Positions 37,853 to 47,484 of a DNA stretch of 64,000 bases are shown one piece after another. The notes beneath the pieces were generated by a model. That model made no database searches and was not told where the DNA came from. It worked only from the letters and a program-made list of their open reading frames with translations. The position numbers were made by a program, and so were the translations under genes. The first letter of the stretch is position 1, and each line of letters begins with the position of its first letter. The stretch is from Corallochytrium limacisporum (lineage: Eukaryota > Opisthokonta), in the NCBI GenBank assembly GCA_002811645.1, contig PDIP01000026.1, positions 131,035 to 195,034 on the forward strand, in the 5' to 3' direction.

Positions 37853-38077
37853 ATGTTGGACAAGGAACGAAGGAACGCTGCACTTGAAGCTGAAGTCGTG
37901 TCCTCCCGGGACAAATTCATGGAGTCGTATGAGGCATTTCAAGAGGTGGCAAGACAGACCCTAGCATTTTCTGAAGCTCTCCGGAGACATCGGATGGAGT
38001 GCGATCGGCTCTCCCAAGGATTACAAACAATGGATGGCAGCATGTCCCGGGCACTTGCACGACAATCCGATGACTAA
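37853..38077 (+). CDS. Small coiled-coil protein, 74 residues
   Basis: From ATG to TAA, 74 residues. Almost the whole length is an amphipathic, charged helix (ERRNAALEAEVVSSRDKF, SEALRRHRMECDRLS). Composition and heptad spacing look like a real protein, resembling small helical subunits of complexes such as BLOC/BORC or Snapin-like proteins, but no family can be assigned. It could also be the last exon of a longer gene. It lies divergent from G-alpha. Confidence 0.5.
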   Translation: MLDKERRNAALEAEVVSSRDKFMESYEAFQEVARQTLAFSEALRRHRMECDRLSQGLQTMDGSMSRALARQSDD

Positions 38078-38326
38078 GTGGCGTCCATATGAATTAAAGA
38101 AGTGTATACACGGCTACGGCAGTGCACAACAATATGCCTGGTCATCATGGCCCACTATGCAAACACAAAGCAAAACCGCAAAGATTCCTCAATAAAACGG
38201 GCGGGACTTACTCTCTATATACGGATATCTTTAAAATGTCCCGTTATTCCGCACGGCCCGATCTTATATTTTAAGGGGCAGAGTAAGAAATTCTTCGTTT
38301 CTCCAAGAAAGAAAAAGAAGGAGGGG

Positions 38327-38420
38327 AGGGGAAGGGGGCGGGGCACCTTCCTCTTTTCTATTTGCAACGGCGGGTTCATTGGCCTGCTCTCTCTCTCCTC
38401 CAACTCGCACCCCTTCCCCT
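38327..38420. repeat. Inverted repeat with G/C arms
   Basis: Perfect 11-base arms AGGGGAAGGGG (38327-38337) and CCCCTTCCCCT (38410-38420), separated by 72 bases. Same kind of element as at 44393-44459 and 51239-51310. Confidence 0.6.
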
Positions 38421-38943
38421 GGCTGCCGGGGGCCTTCGCCTTTCCTAATTTTTGTGTCTCCTTTGCGGAGGTCGCCGCCATCTTTCCCTACGTTCGCCTT
38501 TGGCTCCCTCGGCTTTGTGTGGCCGGTGTTTTGCTTGCGCCGGTAACTCTTTTTTTTTTTCTTCCCCTTTTTTTTTTTTGCGCCTGTGTTCCTAACACGA
38601 TTCGAAACGTCATCACTGGTGGCTGCCGTACGTTCTCTATCGTGTCGCTAAGGGAGATGTGAATTACCCAAGGAAACCCAAAACACAACGAAACAAGGAA
38701 TATTGGGAGACAATAAGAGTCGTGGGGTACACTGAGAATACGGGGAAAACCAACGGCTGAAAGACAGGCCAGCCAGACCAAAGCGACAGATCTGCAACGG
38801 AGTCCAAAAAAAAAACGAAAAGGATAAGAAAAAGTGGGGTGGGCCAGCCGCTGGACAAGAAAAAAAAAGGGGCGTTAGGCGGGGTGGAACCACGGACGGA
38901 AACGATCCAAAAGAGCAGCGGGCCGGGACGGACTGGGCCGTTT

Positions 38944-38963
38944 CCCCCCCCCCCCCGGGGGGG
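38944..38963. repeat. C13G7 homopolymer block
   Basis: Thirteen C followed directly by seven G. It can fold on itself and is a likely source of sequencing length error. Confidence 0.8.
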
Positions 38964-39639
38964 CTTGGAGAAGGGGAAGTGAGGGAAAGGCCCTAGGGCC
39001 GGCAAGTGAGCACGGCAGAGACCGAGGTTTCCAATATTGCAGGCAAGGAGAAAGAGAGCGGGACCCTCCTCCCCCCGGGAGGGGGGGGGGAGGGGCCAGG
39101 TACTTGGACGGAGGTGGCTGAAAAACAAAGGGCGGGCGGAGCAGTTTGCAAGGAGAAGAGAAAATGAAGGAGGTGGGGGAAGGGAGGGAGACGCAGGGAG
39201 CCAGTCTACACGGGGCGAACGGTGCAAATAAGGGGCCGCGTGTCCCTGGTTGAGTTCGGCGGTGGTTGTGTGCGCATGCACGGCCCTGGAATTCTAGGCG
39301 TGCCTAAGATCGCCGAGGGAAGACACCGGGTGAGCACGGTGTCAAAAGGCACGGGGAGGATCGATGTGGCCCAGGCTGAGAAGACTGCCGGGTCCATTGG
39401 CTCCATCAGAGCGGATGTCTCATGCACCCAGAAAGGTTTCTTTGTCTTCTTGAATGCCTGCACCCCTCTCATTTCTCCATGTCATGAGTAGAAGTTACTG
39501 TTCTGATGAACCGCCTGTGTGGTTGTCTTGTCAGGCATTTGAGGCCCAAACGTAGACCATGGCGGTCGCCTGAAAATTCATGTATGTAGAAGCGTGTGTG
39601 CATCGGGACACCAAGGAACCCTAGGATCGTTTTGTCGTT

Positions 39640-40603
39640 CTCTGACCAGGGTTCCCCGGAGAGGGTCTAGCAAGCCGTCCGAGACGGTCAAAGTCGTCGT
39701 ACGATGTCGGCCTTTGAACTCCCGCGAGCAGGACGTCGGGGCTTCTCAAGTTCTTACCGTTCACAAGCCTGAAGGTCAGGTGCAACTGACGAAGCCGAGC
39801 GATGTGAAGGAGCCGCCAAAGAGGTTTACATTCGACAGTGTCTACGGCCCGAAACACACGACTCCGCAGCTGTACGATAGGTCGGCTTCACTTTGGTTGA
39901 CAGCGTTCTGGCAGGGTACGATGCAATCGTCTTTGCGTACGGACAGACAGGTTATGGCAAGTCCTTCACAACGGAAGGTGAGCGAGAGCCAGTCGATAAG
40001 CGTGGCGAACTCTCTTGGGGCCAACTCTAAGACCCTCATGGTGGCGTGCATCTCTCCAGCAGGAGATTCCTGCGATGAGACCTTGAGTACCCTGCGCCAC
40101 GCAAACCGGGCCAAGAATATTAAGAATAAGCCAGTGATCAACGAGGATCCCAAGGATGCCCTCATTCGCAAATACCAGGATGAGATTATGCGTCTAAATG
40201 CTCTGTTGGAAGGCAAACAGGTGGATTGGACTGTGATATACAGGACTCTCAGTGGAATGGATCTGGCCGGAGCCGACATTGCCCCGGAGCCGGGCACAGC
40301 ACAGAAGGACGTGAACCTCTTGGGTCAGACTGAACTCGATATGTCTGACGTGGTCGAACAGGCTGAAGAGGACGGTGACGAGAGTGCCATCAACCTAAAG
40401 AAAAAGATGGAAATGATGAGCAAAACTGGCACCCATTGAGGCCATGCTCAAAAAGTCTCTGCTTGGATCCCGCAAGAAGGGTTAGGCGTTTGAGGGAGAA
40501 TTCAAAGGCGAAGGCTCGGCTGGACGGTGACATCATCAAAAGAGAGAACATGTCTTCAAATACCGTAGCAGTTAATAAAAACAAACAGCGCAATGAGTTC
40601 TAG
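39640..40603 (+). pseudogene. Kinesin-2 (KIF17/OSM-3-like) pseudogene
   Basis: Remains of an intraflagellar-transport kinesin heavy chain. From about 39667 it encodes [14 protein letters not shown], the first motor strand, then RFTFDSVYG and PQLYD. A frameshift near 39875 moves the continuation ([24 protein letters not shown], written here only in part: P-loop [10 protein letters not shown] at 39941-39970) to another frame. About 200 residues of motor core, including switch I, DLAGSE and the microtubule-binding region, are missing between 39975 and 40002. The frame then returns with [13 protein letters not shown] and [20 protein letters not shown], the neck-proximal signature of KIF17-type kinesin-2. 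The tail has a stop at 40437 and further shifts, with residual coding such as RLRENSKAKARLDGDIIKRE to 40603. It cannot make a working motor. Confidence 0.88.
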
Positions 40604-41696
40604 TTACACAGACCTGGGATCAGGAGAATGAGGAGCCTGGTTGAACAGCTGCAAATATGAACCCCATACTGTAAATCTGCTTGAACTTTTATGTATGAAA
40701 TTTAAAGTCCGACAGTTTTTGTGAGTAACTATTTCACCGACACATTCAGAGGTACCATGTGTCCCCTTTTCCCAATGGGTGATCGTTGTGTAATAAGTAT
40801 GCTTATGCAAGATCAAAATATGCTGACCATTTAGTGTCCGTCACCGTGGGCGTGAGGGTTGGAGTAGGGAGAAGTCTCCTTCATTTCCTCGGAGATAGGG
40901 ATGCTGCGGTACAGTACGTAAGTTACTGCAAATCCAGCCACGAATTCCTTGATGCCCATAAGAGCCCGTCCTGCTGTAGGTGCTGCCATGGTGATTTTGT
41001 CTATGCTAGTGTGTGATTTATCCCAGTAAACCTTGGATAGCCACTATCCCACGCTGGCCCAATACAGTTGTTTGGACCAAAAAATACCATACTGTTACCC
41101 AGGTTTGTTTTCCAATAATTTACCAAACTATTCTAACCACATATTCAGTGTTGACCAGTTCGATTTCACCGACTTCGGAAGCGGTCATCAAACAGTCAAG
41201 CCGAAAATGGGATACATCATGATGGCCAGTGGGTCCTCTCGAAACCCCGCAAATCGCGCACAGGTGGACCCCAAGCAAGAGATTACCCACACACTGTGAG
41301 CCCCTCTGCTTAGCTCCTGGGACCCCTCCCTGTGAAGGTTTTTCAGTTTTGTTTTGTTTATGGAGAGGGATTGCCAATAGTGAATGTACTAAACACGGCG
41401 GACAGCTGAGACTAGGGAGTACTCGGCAAGGCAGGAATCAAGGAGGTTTGGGGAGGTTGTGTGGAAGGGAGAGACTGCGTGCTGGCCATAACACGAGATT
41501 GCCTCCTTCCCGGGGGGTCTCTTTGCACCGTTGATTCAATTGATTCCATTGAGTTTTGGTTACTGATTTCATATGATTTAATAAATCTGTTCCATTTGAA
41601 TTCCTTCTTCGAAAAAAACTATATTACTTAGGTGATTTATAGATGAAATCAAACAATCAAAGTACCGGAAAGGGACAGACGGGCAGATGTGGTCTT
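40604..41696. other. Intergenic region between kinesin pseudogene and reductase
   Basis: 1.1 kb with no convincing gene. The first part may be further decayed kinesin sequence but I cannot align it. The right end (41570-41650) is AT-rich and should be the 3' UTR side of the reductase. Confidence 0.5.
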
Positions 41697-42713
41697 TCAC
41701 ATCTTCACCACCATCTTGCCTGTGTTCTCACCTTGGAAGAGACCAATGAAGGCATCGGGGAGACTATTAAAGCCTTCTCTCACGGTCTCCTCGCTGCGCA
41801 GCTTACCCTCCTGCACCCACTTGCCGAGTTCGGCGGCTCCAGCAGGGAACTCACTGAGCCAGTCGCTCACGATGAATCCCCGAACGGTCAGGCGCTTGGT
41901 GGTAATGAAGAACCAGTTCTTCACACCAGCAACATCAGCACGGTTACGGTCGTAGTTGGAAATTGATCCGCATGCAATGATCAAACCATTCAAGGCCATA
42001 TTCTCCAGAGCAGCCTCCAGCATGGGGCCTCCGACATTGTCAAAGTACAGGTCGATACCGTCGGGGCACTCCTTCGCAAGCCATTGGGAGTAGTTTTGTT
42101 CCGTCTTGTAGTTGAAGCAAGCGTCGATGCCGAGGGACTTCGTGTATGCAACCTTTTCATCGGTTCCAGCGGAACCCACAACCTTCATACCGTGGATCTT
42201 GCAGAGGCCAATGACGGCGGAGCCGACAGCACCCGCGGCCCCGGAGACAAAACAGGTCTTTCCGGGCTTCAGATGTTCCTGAGCAAAGTGCTTCATGGGG
42301 AGCCAGGCGGAGAGACCAGTGAGACCGAGGATACCCAGATACCAGGACAGAGGGACGTTGTCCTGGACGGGATATGCACGGGCTGGGTCGAGGGTCTGGT
42401 AGGGGATCCACTTTAGTAGGGCCTGCAGCTTGGTACCGACTGGGAACTTGTCGTTTTTGGAGACAACCACTTCAGCAACACAACCGGACTCCAGGGGTTT
42501 GCCGAGCTCAAAGGCCTCAAAGTAATTCTTTCCGGCGTTTACACGAGCGCGCATGTAGGGGTCAACGGAGAACCACAGAGGCTTAACTGTAATCTCTCCA
42601 TCTTTGGGCTCAGGAACCTCAACTTCCTGCTTCTCAAAGCACGCAGGTGCCAGCTTGGGATCCGGGCGCTTCTTCAGGATCCAAGCTTCGGCGGTCTTGG
42701 GAACAGCGGTCAT
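41697..42713 (-). CDS. NADP-dependent alkenal/prostaglandin reductase (PTGR1-like, MDR family)
   Basis: A 338-residue zinc-independent medium-chain reductase. The start is the ATG at 42713; the frame upstream to 42791 opens only with GTG. Key blocks: WFSVDPYMRAR (the family's 'svDPymR'), GLTGLSAW, SGAAGAVGSAVIGLCK (Rossmann NADPH loop), YFDNVGGPMLEAAL and CGSISNYD, all typical of leukotriene B4 dehydrogenase/PTGR1, fungal and plant alkenal reductases. It reduces the C=C bond of alpha,beta-unsaturated aldehydes and ketones, a detoxification role. Length fits the family (329-350). The cytosol is the expected location. No catalytic block is missing. Confidence 0.94.
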   Translation of the reverse strand: MTAVPKTAEAWILKKRPDPKLAPACFEKQEVEVPEPKDGEITVKPLWFSVDPYMRARVNAGKNYFEAFELGKPLESGCVAEVVVSKNDKFPVGTKLQALLKWIPYQTLDPARAYPVQDNVPLSWYLGILGLTGLSAWLPMKHFAQEHLKPGKTCFVSGAAGAVGSAVIGLCKIHGMKVVGSAGTDEKVAYTKSLGIDACFNYKTEQNYSQWLAKECPDGIDLYFDNVGGPMLEAALENMALNGLIIACGSISNYDRNRADVAGVKNWFFITTKRLTVRGFIVSDWLSEFPAGAAELGKWVQEGKLRSEETVREGFNSLPDAFIGLFQGENTGKMVVKM

Positions 42714-44392
42714 TGTGATTTGTTTTGCTTCGTGTGGGTAGGGACCCGGAACGATGGTATACTTCCGAACTTCTGTAGTCAAATGGATCACTTCACAAAC
42801 TAGTCTTAAATACCTACTACATCCAAGAAAGCCGGTTTCTCAGCTGACTCCCACTCATCTGCATGCCATGGGATACATGTGGGAACTGTTTTGCACACAC
42901 AGATAAGCCCCAAAAGTGCGCAGACTGATGCACTGGTACGAAATTCTATAGGCTCCATCACTGTTTTGTCCGAAAAATCCGTGCTGAAAGTATCAACGAG
43001 TATAGCAAGCCCATACAGCGAAGGGTATCCTTGTTGATATGCTATAGTAAATGTGCGAGTCGGGTCACAAATCTAGAGCCTTCTCACTTTGTTCGCTGTT
43101 GTTCCTCACCACCTCTTTTCGCTGCAGACGAACTTCAAATTTTGGGCTACTCATAGGAAGGGGAACTACAATATTCGCACTGTCGGTCTCCATCTGTGAA
43201 GGGATCGTCATGTGACGGTCGAATGACTAGCGCAAAACGCTCTTGACTCCGTGTTACACCTACCCAGGCGACACACATATAACAAATCCCAAAAACCCTG
43301 CTGTGTACGCAAGCGACTCCTCAATGGGCACGAAACATGAACAACTGAACACCTAATATATATTTTGAATTAGTCTCCCGTCCCCCGTTTGCAAACTCAC
43401 CGTGCCCATTGGTAGTAGCAAAGGAAGGCCCACCACCACGGAGATGTTGGCAATACGCACACTGAATGCACAACTGGCATCGACGTTGGTTCCATTGTTT
43501 CCATGTCCCTCATGCAACTGTTTGTCTTTTGCAGCAGAGTAACCATGACCAAGATCTCAAGATCCGCCGGCCCGGCAAGAGTAACCTCGGCCAATGGACA
43601 GTTGTCAGACGGGAGTCTATTTTTGACGCTCCACCCCCAACTTCCGAAATATATTGAGGTCGGCTATTATCTCGCGCCCAAATTCGTAGGTGCCTTCCCA
43701 AGAAATAGCCTTCTCCACCACCACGAACTTTATACCTTCTCCTGTGCAATTGCGAGTACTTATAACTCCGGGCGACTGAACGCCGGACTCCTTGCCAAGC
43801 TTTTGGTAGTGAATGAACCGTCAAACGTTTACCTTCTTTGGAAGGTTTTCTTCATTCCTCCTTCCGCAACGTCCTCCTTCGTCTGGTGATACCCCTCCTA
43901 TACATATCGCCGAATGTACACGAGCATCCGAACTCGCACGACTGCATATCTATTCTATTACGGGTCGAACCGTCATGTGCCTCCCAGAGAACGCTTTCTG
44001 TGACTTCCAAGAATTGTTCCCAATTATCTCCGTTTAATTTCCTTCACTCTTACTTTATTGGGGAAGGCTGGGGGTTGGCTCCACAGTGCTCCCGTTTAAG
44101 CCGAAACTCCAAGGTGGATGCACCATTGGGTATAGATCCACACAACAGTAGGCTCACTCAGAGGTCTGCCTGAGCGGGTGGCTTTCGCTGCGGTGTAGGC
44201 CACAGGGAACCCACGGTGGCGGTGAAGAGGGCAACCGGTACTCAAAGTACCGAATGCCGAAACTTGGCATCAGCGGAGGTGGTTGCAAAAAAATATTCCC
44301 GGTTGTTTTGTTATTAATACTCTTCTTAGAGTAGGGGTGGTGAGATGGGAAATTCGGCCCCTGATATGCATCTCCAGCTCCTGCTAACTGTC

Positions 44393-44459
44393 GCTCCCCC
44401 CACTACTAAATATGCAAACCCAAAATCCCCTCCCCTCTCTTCCGTTTTCCGGGGGGAGC
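44393..44459. repeat. Inverted repeat with G/C arms
   Basis: Perfect 9-base arms GCTCCCCCC (44393-44401) and GGGGGGAGC (44451-44459) around 49 bases. Lies in the gene-poor region. Confidence 0.6.
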
Positions 44460-45136
44460 AAACATTGGGTGAATGGCGGGGAGGATGGGATGCGGATCTC
44501 TGCGGGGCCATTTTAAAAGATTTTATCAAACTTTTCTTGGCGAACCCGGAAAAAAAAATCCTAAGGTGGGATAAGGATTCTCTCACCCAACCCCCCCCTC
44601 CCGCGGGGCTCCCCACAAAGAGCCGGCACCTGCGGGGAACCGTGTGTGCCGGGGACCGGATGAGCAATGCCATCCGCCCTGATCCCAAATCTTTTTTTTT
44701 CTTTTTTCTTTTGCTTTCGGTTTCGCCGCACACACTCTTCATGTAGAAGTAGACAGTCATCTACCTTAGGGGGGCTCTACGACATTCCATTTTTCTTTCT
44801 AGTTCGGTCGTTGATGGACGGGCAGGAAGCTGGTTCCACGTCCATACCCCTGTTTCATCACTCACGTCAGTGGGTATGAATATTTATATGATCAAAATAT
44901 AGATACCAGTTCACCAACGTGCTCTGCCACTGGCATTTTCAGTTATTTTCGTACGCCGACGGAGTCAAAAGACTGGCATCTTTGGACGGGACCCGCCCCG
45001 GTTTCCTTTTCTCTCTTTCTCTGACGTCCTTTCCCAGTGCTTCCTGACTGCAGCATACACGGCAAAGCCGCAGGATCCATAGTGCCTGTACTCCCATTTA
45101 TGGCCCACAAATAAAGAACCGTTCACTGCAAACTCC

Positions 45137-45205
45137 CCCCCCCCTCCAACCCTCCCCCACGGGGGAGGAGGAGGTTTTTGGGGGAGGGGTGAGAGGGGGG
45201 ACCGA
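45137..45205. repeat. C-run/G-run hairpin cluster
   Basis: Holds a perfect palindrome CCTCCCCC-ac-GGGGGAGG at 45151-45168, flanked by a C10-type run on the left and G-runs on the right. Could form a strong hairpin or G-quadruplex. Confidence 0.65.
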
Positions 45206-46640
45206 CGGGGAAAGAAAGGGGAGGGGACGGACTACAGGTACAGGTTGTGGAGGAACATCTCTATTTTGGTGTGGGGGCGTTCGGAAGGTTAACATTTTTT
45301 TTCGGACCTGTGAAGTGGTCCCATTCTGGTTCCGTAACACGGTTTGAAGGAACTCGCCAATGATGTTTGCTGACGACGTGGGAGTGGACGATTCACTGTT
45401 TCAGACTCGGTACTAAATGTATAGCAAACTAATCTGCAGAAGTCGATGAATTCTCCTGGTGAGGGTCGTCGGTTTCAGGTTGCTGGGGATTTCAATGACT
45501 GGCCCCAGCGCTTTTTGCGCCTATTTTACATGTCTTTGCTTCCTTGGGGGCGGAACGCCTTAGCTTCTGGCCGGGGTGGAGGGTCCCTTTTGATGCGCGG
45601 CTTGCAAGGAGGATGCGAGCCGTCCTCTCGTCCTGGTTTGCCACTTCTGTTGTCTGTAGCTTTCATATAGAAATAATGAAACATTTTGCAGCGCGGATCG
45701 GCCAGCGAGGTATCCTCTTGCACTCTCGCTTCCTTGCCCAATAGTCACAACGTCAAGAGTTGCCGAGTGAGCGATTGGAGGCAGGGCAGGGGGCGTGCAG
45801 AGAAGCATGAGATACGGAAGAAACGCGGAAGGAAGGAAAGCGGACAGCCCCGCTCCACGGGACCATTGTTAGGGGGCCCGCTAGGTTGTTGATAGCACCG
45901 TCCTCTTTTTGCTCCACGTCTGCAAGAAATGACAGGCAATCTCTTACGGAAGGCAGTGGTTCGTGGACAAATCTCAGGCAGAACACGTAGTCAGTGACGG
46001 ACACAGGACGGTGGCATACGCGGGAAAGCAGTGACGAGCAAGCAGGAAGTCGCGGTGGTACTATGAAAGGTGGTCCCGCGGCCAGATCCCTGCCCTCTCC
46101 TCTGGGGGGGGGGAAAGGACGCGATTTTTTTTTCTCTTTGGATGTGTGGCGGACAACTGGCGAACATTGGAGGGGAGGGCGCGTGCAACGCAACGCAGTC
46201 TGGCTCATGTGCCCCATGAGATCCCTTCTTATTTGTGAGACATCGTCAGAACTCGCCACCATTTTGCTCATTTTGCCATATGTTCACTACGGGGCTTGCC
46301 CCACATGCAAAAGCGATCCGTCGTGGCCGGAACTAATTACATCGCTACAATTCCGAAAAAGGGAAGAAAGAGAGCGCTACACCAAACAGAAGTGTTACAC
46401 CTTGGAAGAGCAACAAGGAGGCCAGCTTTTAGGGTTTGCACACGGCCAAAATGTTACCGTGTCCCGAGCGGTCAAAATAACGGCATGTTTAAAGTCCTCA
46501 CCAGCACTGTGCGTCCACATCGGTCGCCTCCCTTCCCTGCCCTTGGCTATTTGAAAAGTGAGTAAAAGGGGGAGTACGACTGTGACATGCGTGTTTCGAA
46601 GGAACTTGAGGGAGGCACCACCACCCCTGCCTTCACACAT

Positions 46641-46652
46641 ACACACACACAC
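46641..46652. repeat. AC dinucleotide microsatellite
   Basis: Six AC units, with an imperfect extension to the left (cacacat). Short and unremarkable. Confidence 0.7.
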
Positions 46653-46740
46653 ATTTTCCGTCTCTTCTTGCCGTTTCGTCCGCATACCGGATAGTGAGTA
46701 GAGAGAGAAAAGGGAGGGGTACTGAGAGCGAGGGTGGGGG

Positions 46741-46961
46741 NNNNNNNNNNNNNNNNNNNNNNNNNNNNNNNNNNNNNNNNNNNNNNNNNNNNNNNNNNNN
46801 NNNNNNNNNNNNNNNNNNNNNNNNNNNNNNNNNNNNNNNNNNNNNNNNNNNNNNNNNNNNNNNNNNNNNNNNNNNNNNNNNNNNNNNNNNNNNNNNNNNN
46901 NNNNNNNNNNNNNNNNNNNNNNNNNNNNNNNNNNNNNNNNNNNNNNNNNNNNNNNNNNNNN
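46741..46961. other. Assembly gap (221 N)
   Basis: 221 undetermined bases flanked by G-runs on both sides (gggtggggg before, ggggg after), so the gap probably sits in a G-rich tract that failed to assemble. Frames crossing it are meaningless. Confidence 0.98.
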
Positions 46962-47484
46962 GGGGGAAAGCGGCCTGTGCGAGTTGTGTGAACGCAACCT
47001 CTCGCACGGCAGCTTGCTTAAGTCCCGTGCGTGTGTGCGGGCTTGCAGAGAACTCAATTCTAGCCCCGCTACTGTCCATTGTATCACCATATAGGAGGGG
47101 GGGTCTTTGAGTTGGTGGGTGTGGGGGTGGTATCTGCCGCTGCTGGACGACGGGGAGGGACGGGAGGGGGGGTATGACCTGGAGGTTCTGGCCAAGGAGC
47201 GGCAATGAGTGTTTCGTCTCGAACTTGTGACATGAAGCATAGGCCTCTGAGTATGCGTGTGTGGTTCGTGCGGCTGTGGACGATGGGGTTCGACATTGAG
47301 GGCGCTTCAAAAAGACTTACTTCGAGTCGTTTTGACCAATGTGAAAGGAGCGACAGGTATTCAGGACCATGAGGCATCTCTTTTGTGTTAGCGTACGAGG
47401 GATCCTATCTACAACAAACGGGAACAATTTAGCTCATTTGTGTACTGCTGGTCGGAACACAAATTACACACTATCAATTCCATC

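Larger units (their letters stand above)
38078..39639. other. Low-complexity, purine/pyrimidine-rich intergenic region
   Basis: No gene seen over 1.5 kb. The stretch has T-runs (38550-38580), a C13G7 block (38944-38963), a C-run/G-run block (39064-39095) and a 170-base strongly purine-rich plus strand (39037-39205) with many G-runs. Long frames on both strands here follow from the low complexity and have no recognisable product. Confidence 0.65.
42714..47484. other. 4.8-kb gene-poor region with G/C repeats and an assembly gap
   Basis: No recognisable protein in any frame. It contains actagttt on the minus strand (42797-42804) upstream of the reductase, inverted repeats at 44393-44459 and 45151-45168, long C- and G-runs, an AC microsatellite and the N gap. 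The longer frames here carry low-complexity Pro/Arg/Gly/Ser translations or run across the Ns. Regulatory DNA, a non-coding transcript or decayed mobile sequence are all possible. Confidence 0.6.

Noticed and set aside
38102-38662. 186-codon plus-strand frame
   Set aside because: Built of poly-T and C/G-rich low-complexity DNA; the translation is hydrophobic F/L/S runs without any domain pattern.
38664-39281. 205-codon minus-strand frame
   Set aside because: Pro/Ser/Phe-rich translation of the purine-rich tract; typical of low complexity.
39960-40002. Small intron with a GTGAG donor in the kinesin remnant
   Set aside because: Splicing would not restore the missing 200 residues of motor core nor the earlier frameshift near 39875.
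46395-47310. Long minus-strand frames across the gap
   Set aside because: Open only because the 221 N bases cannot contain stops.
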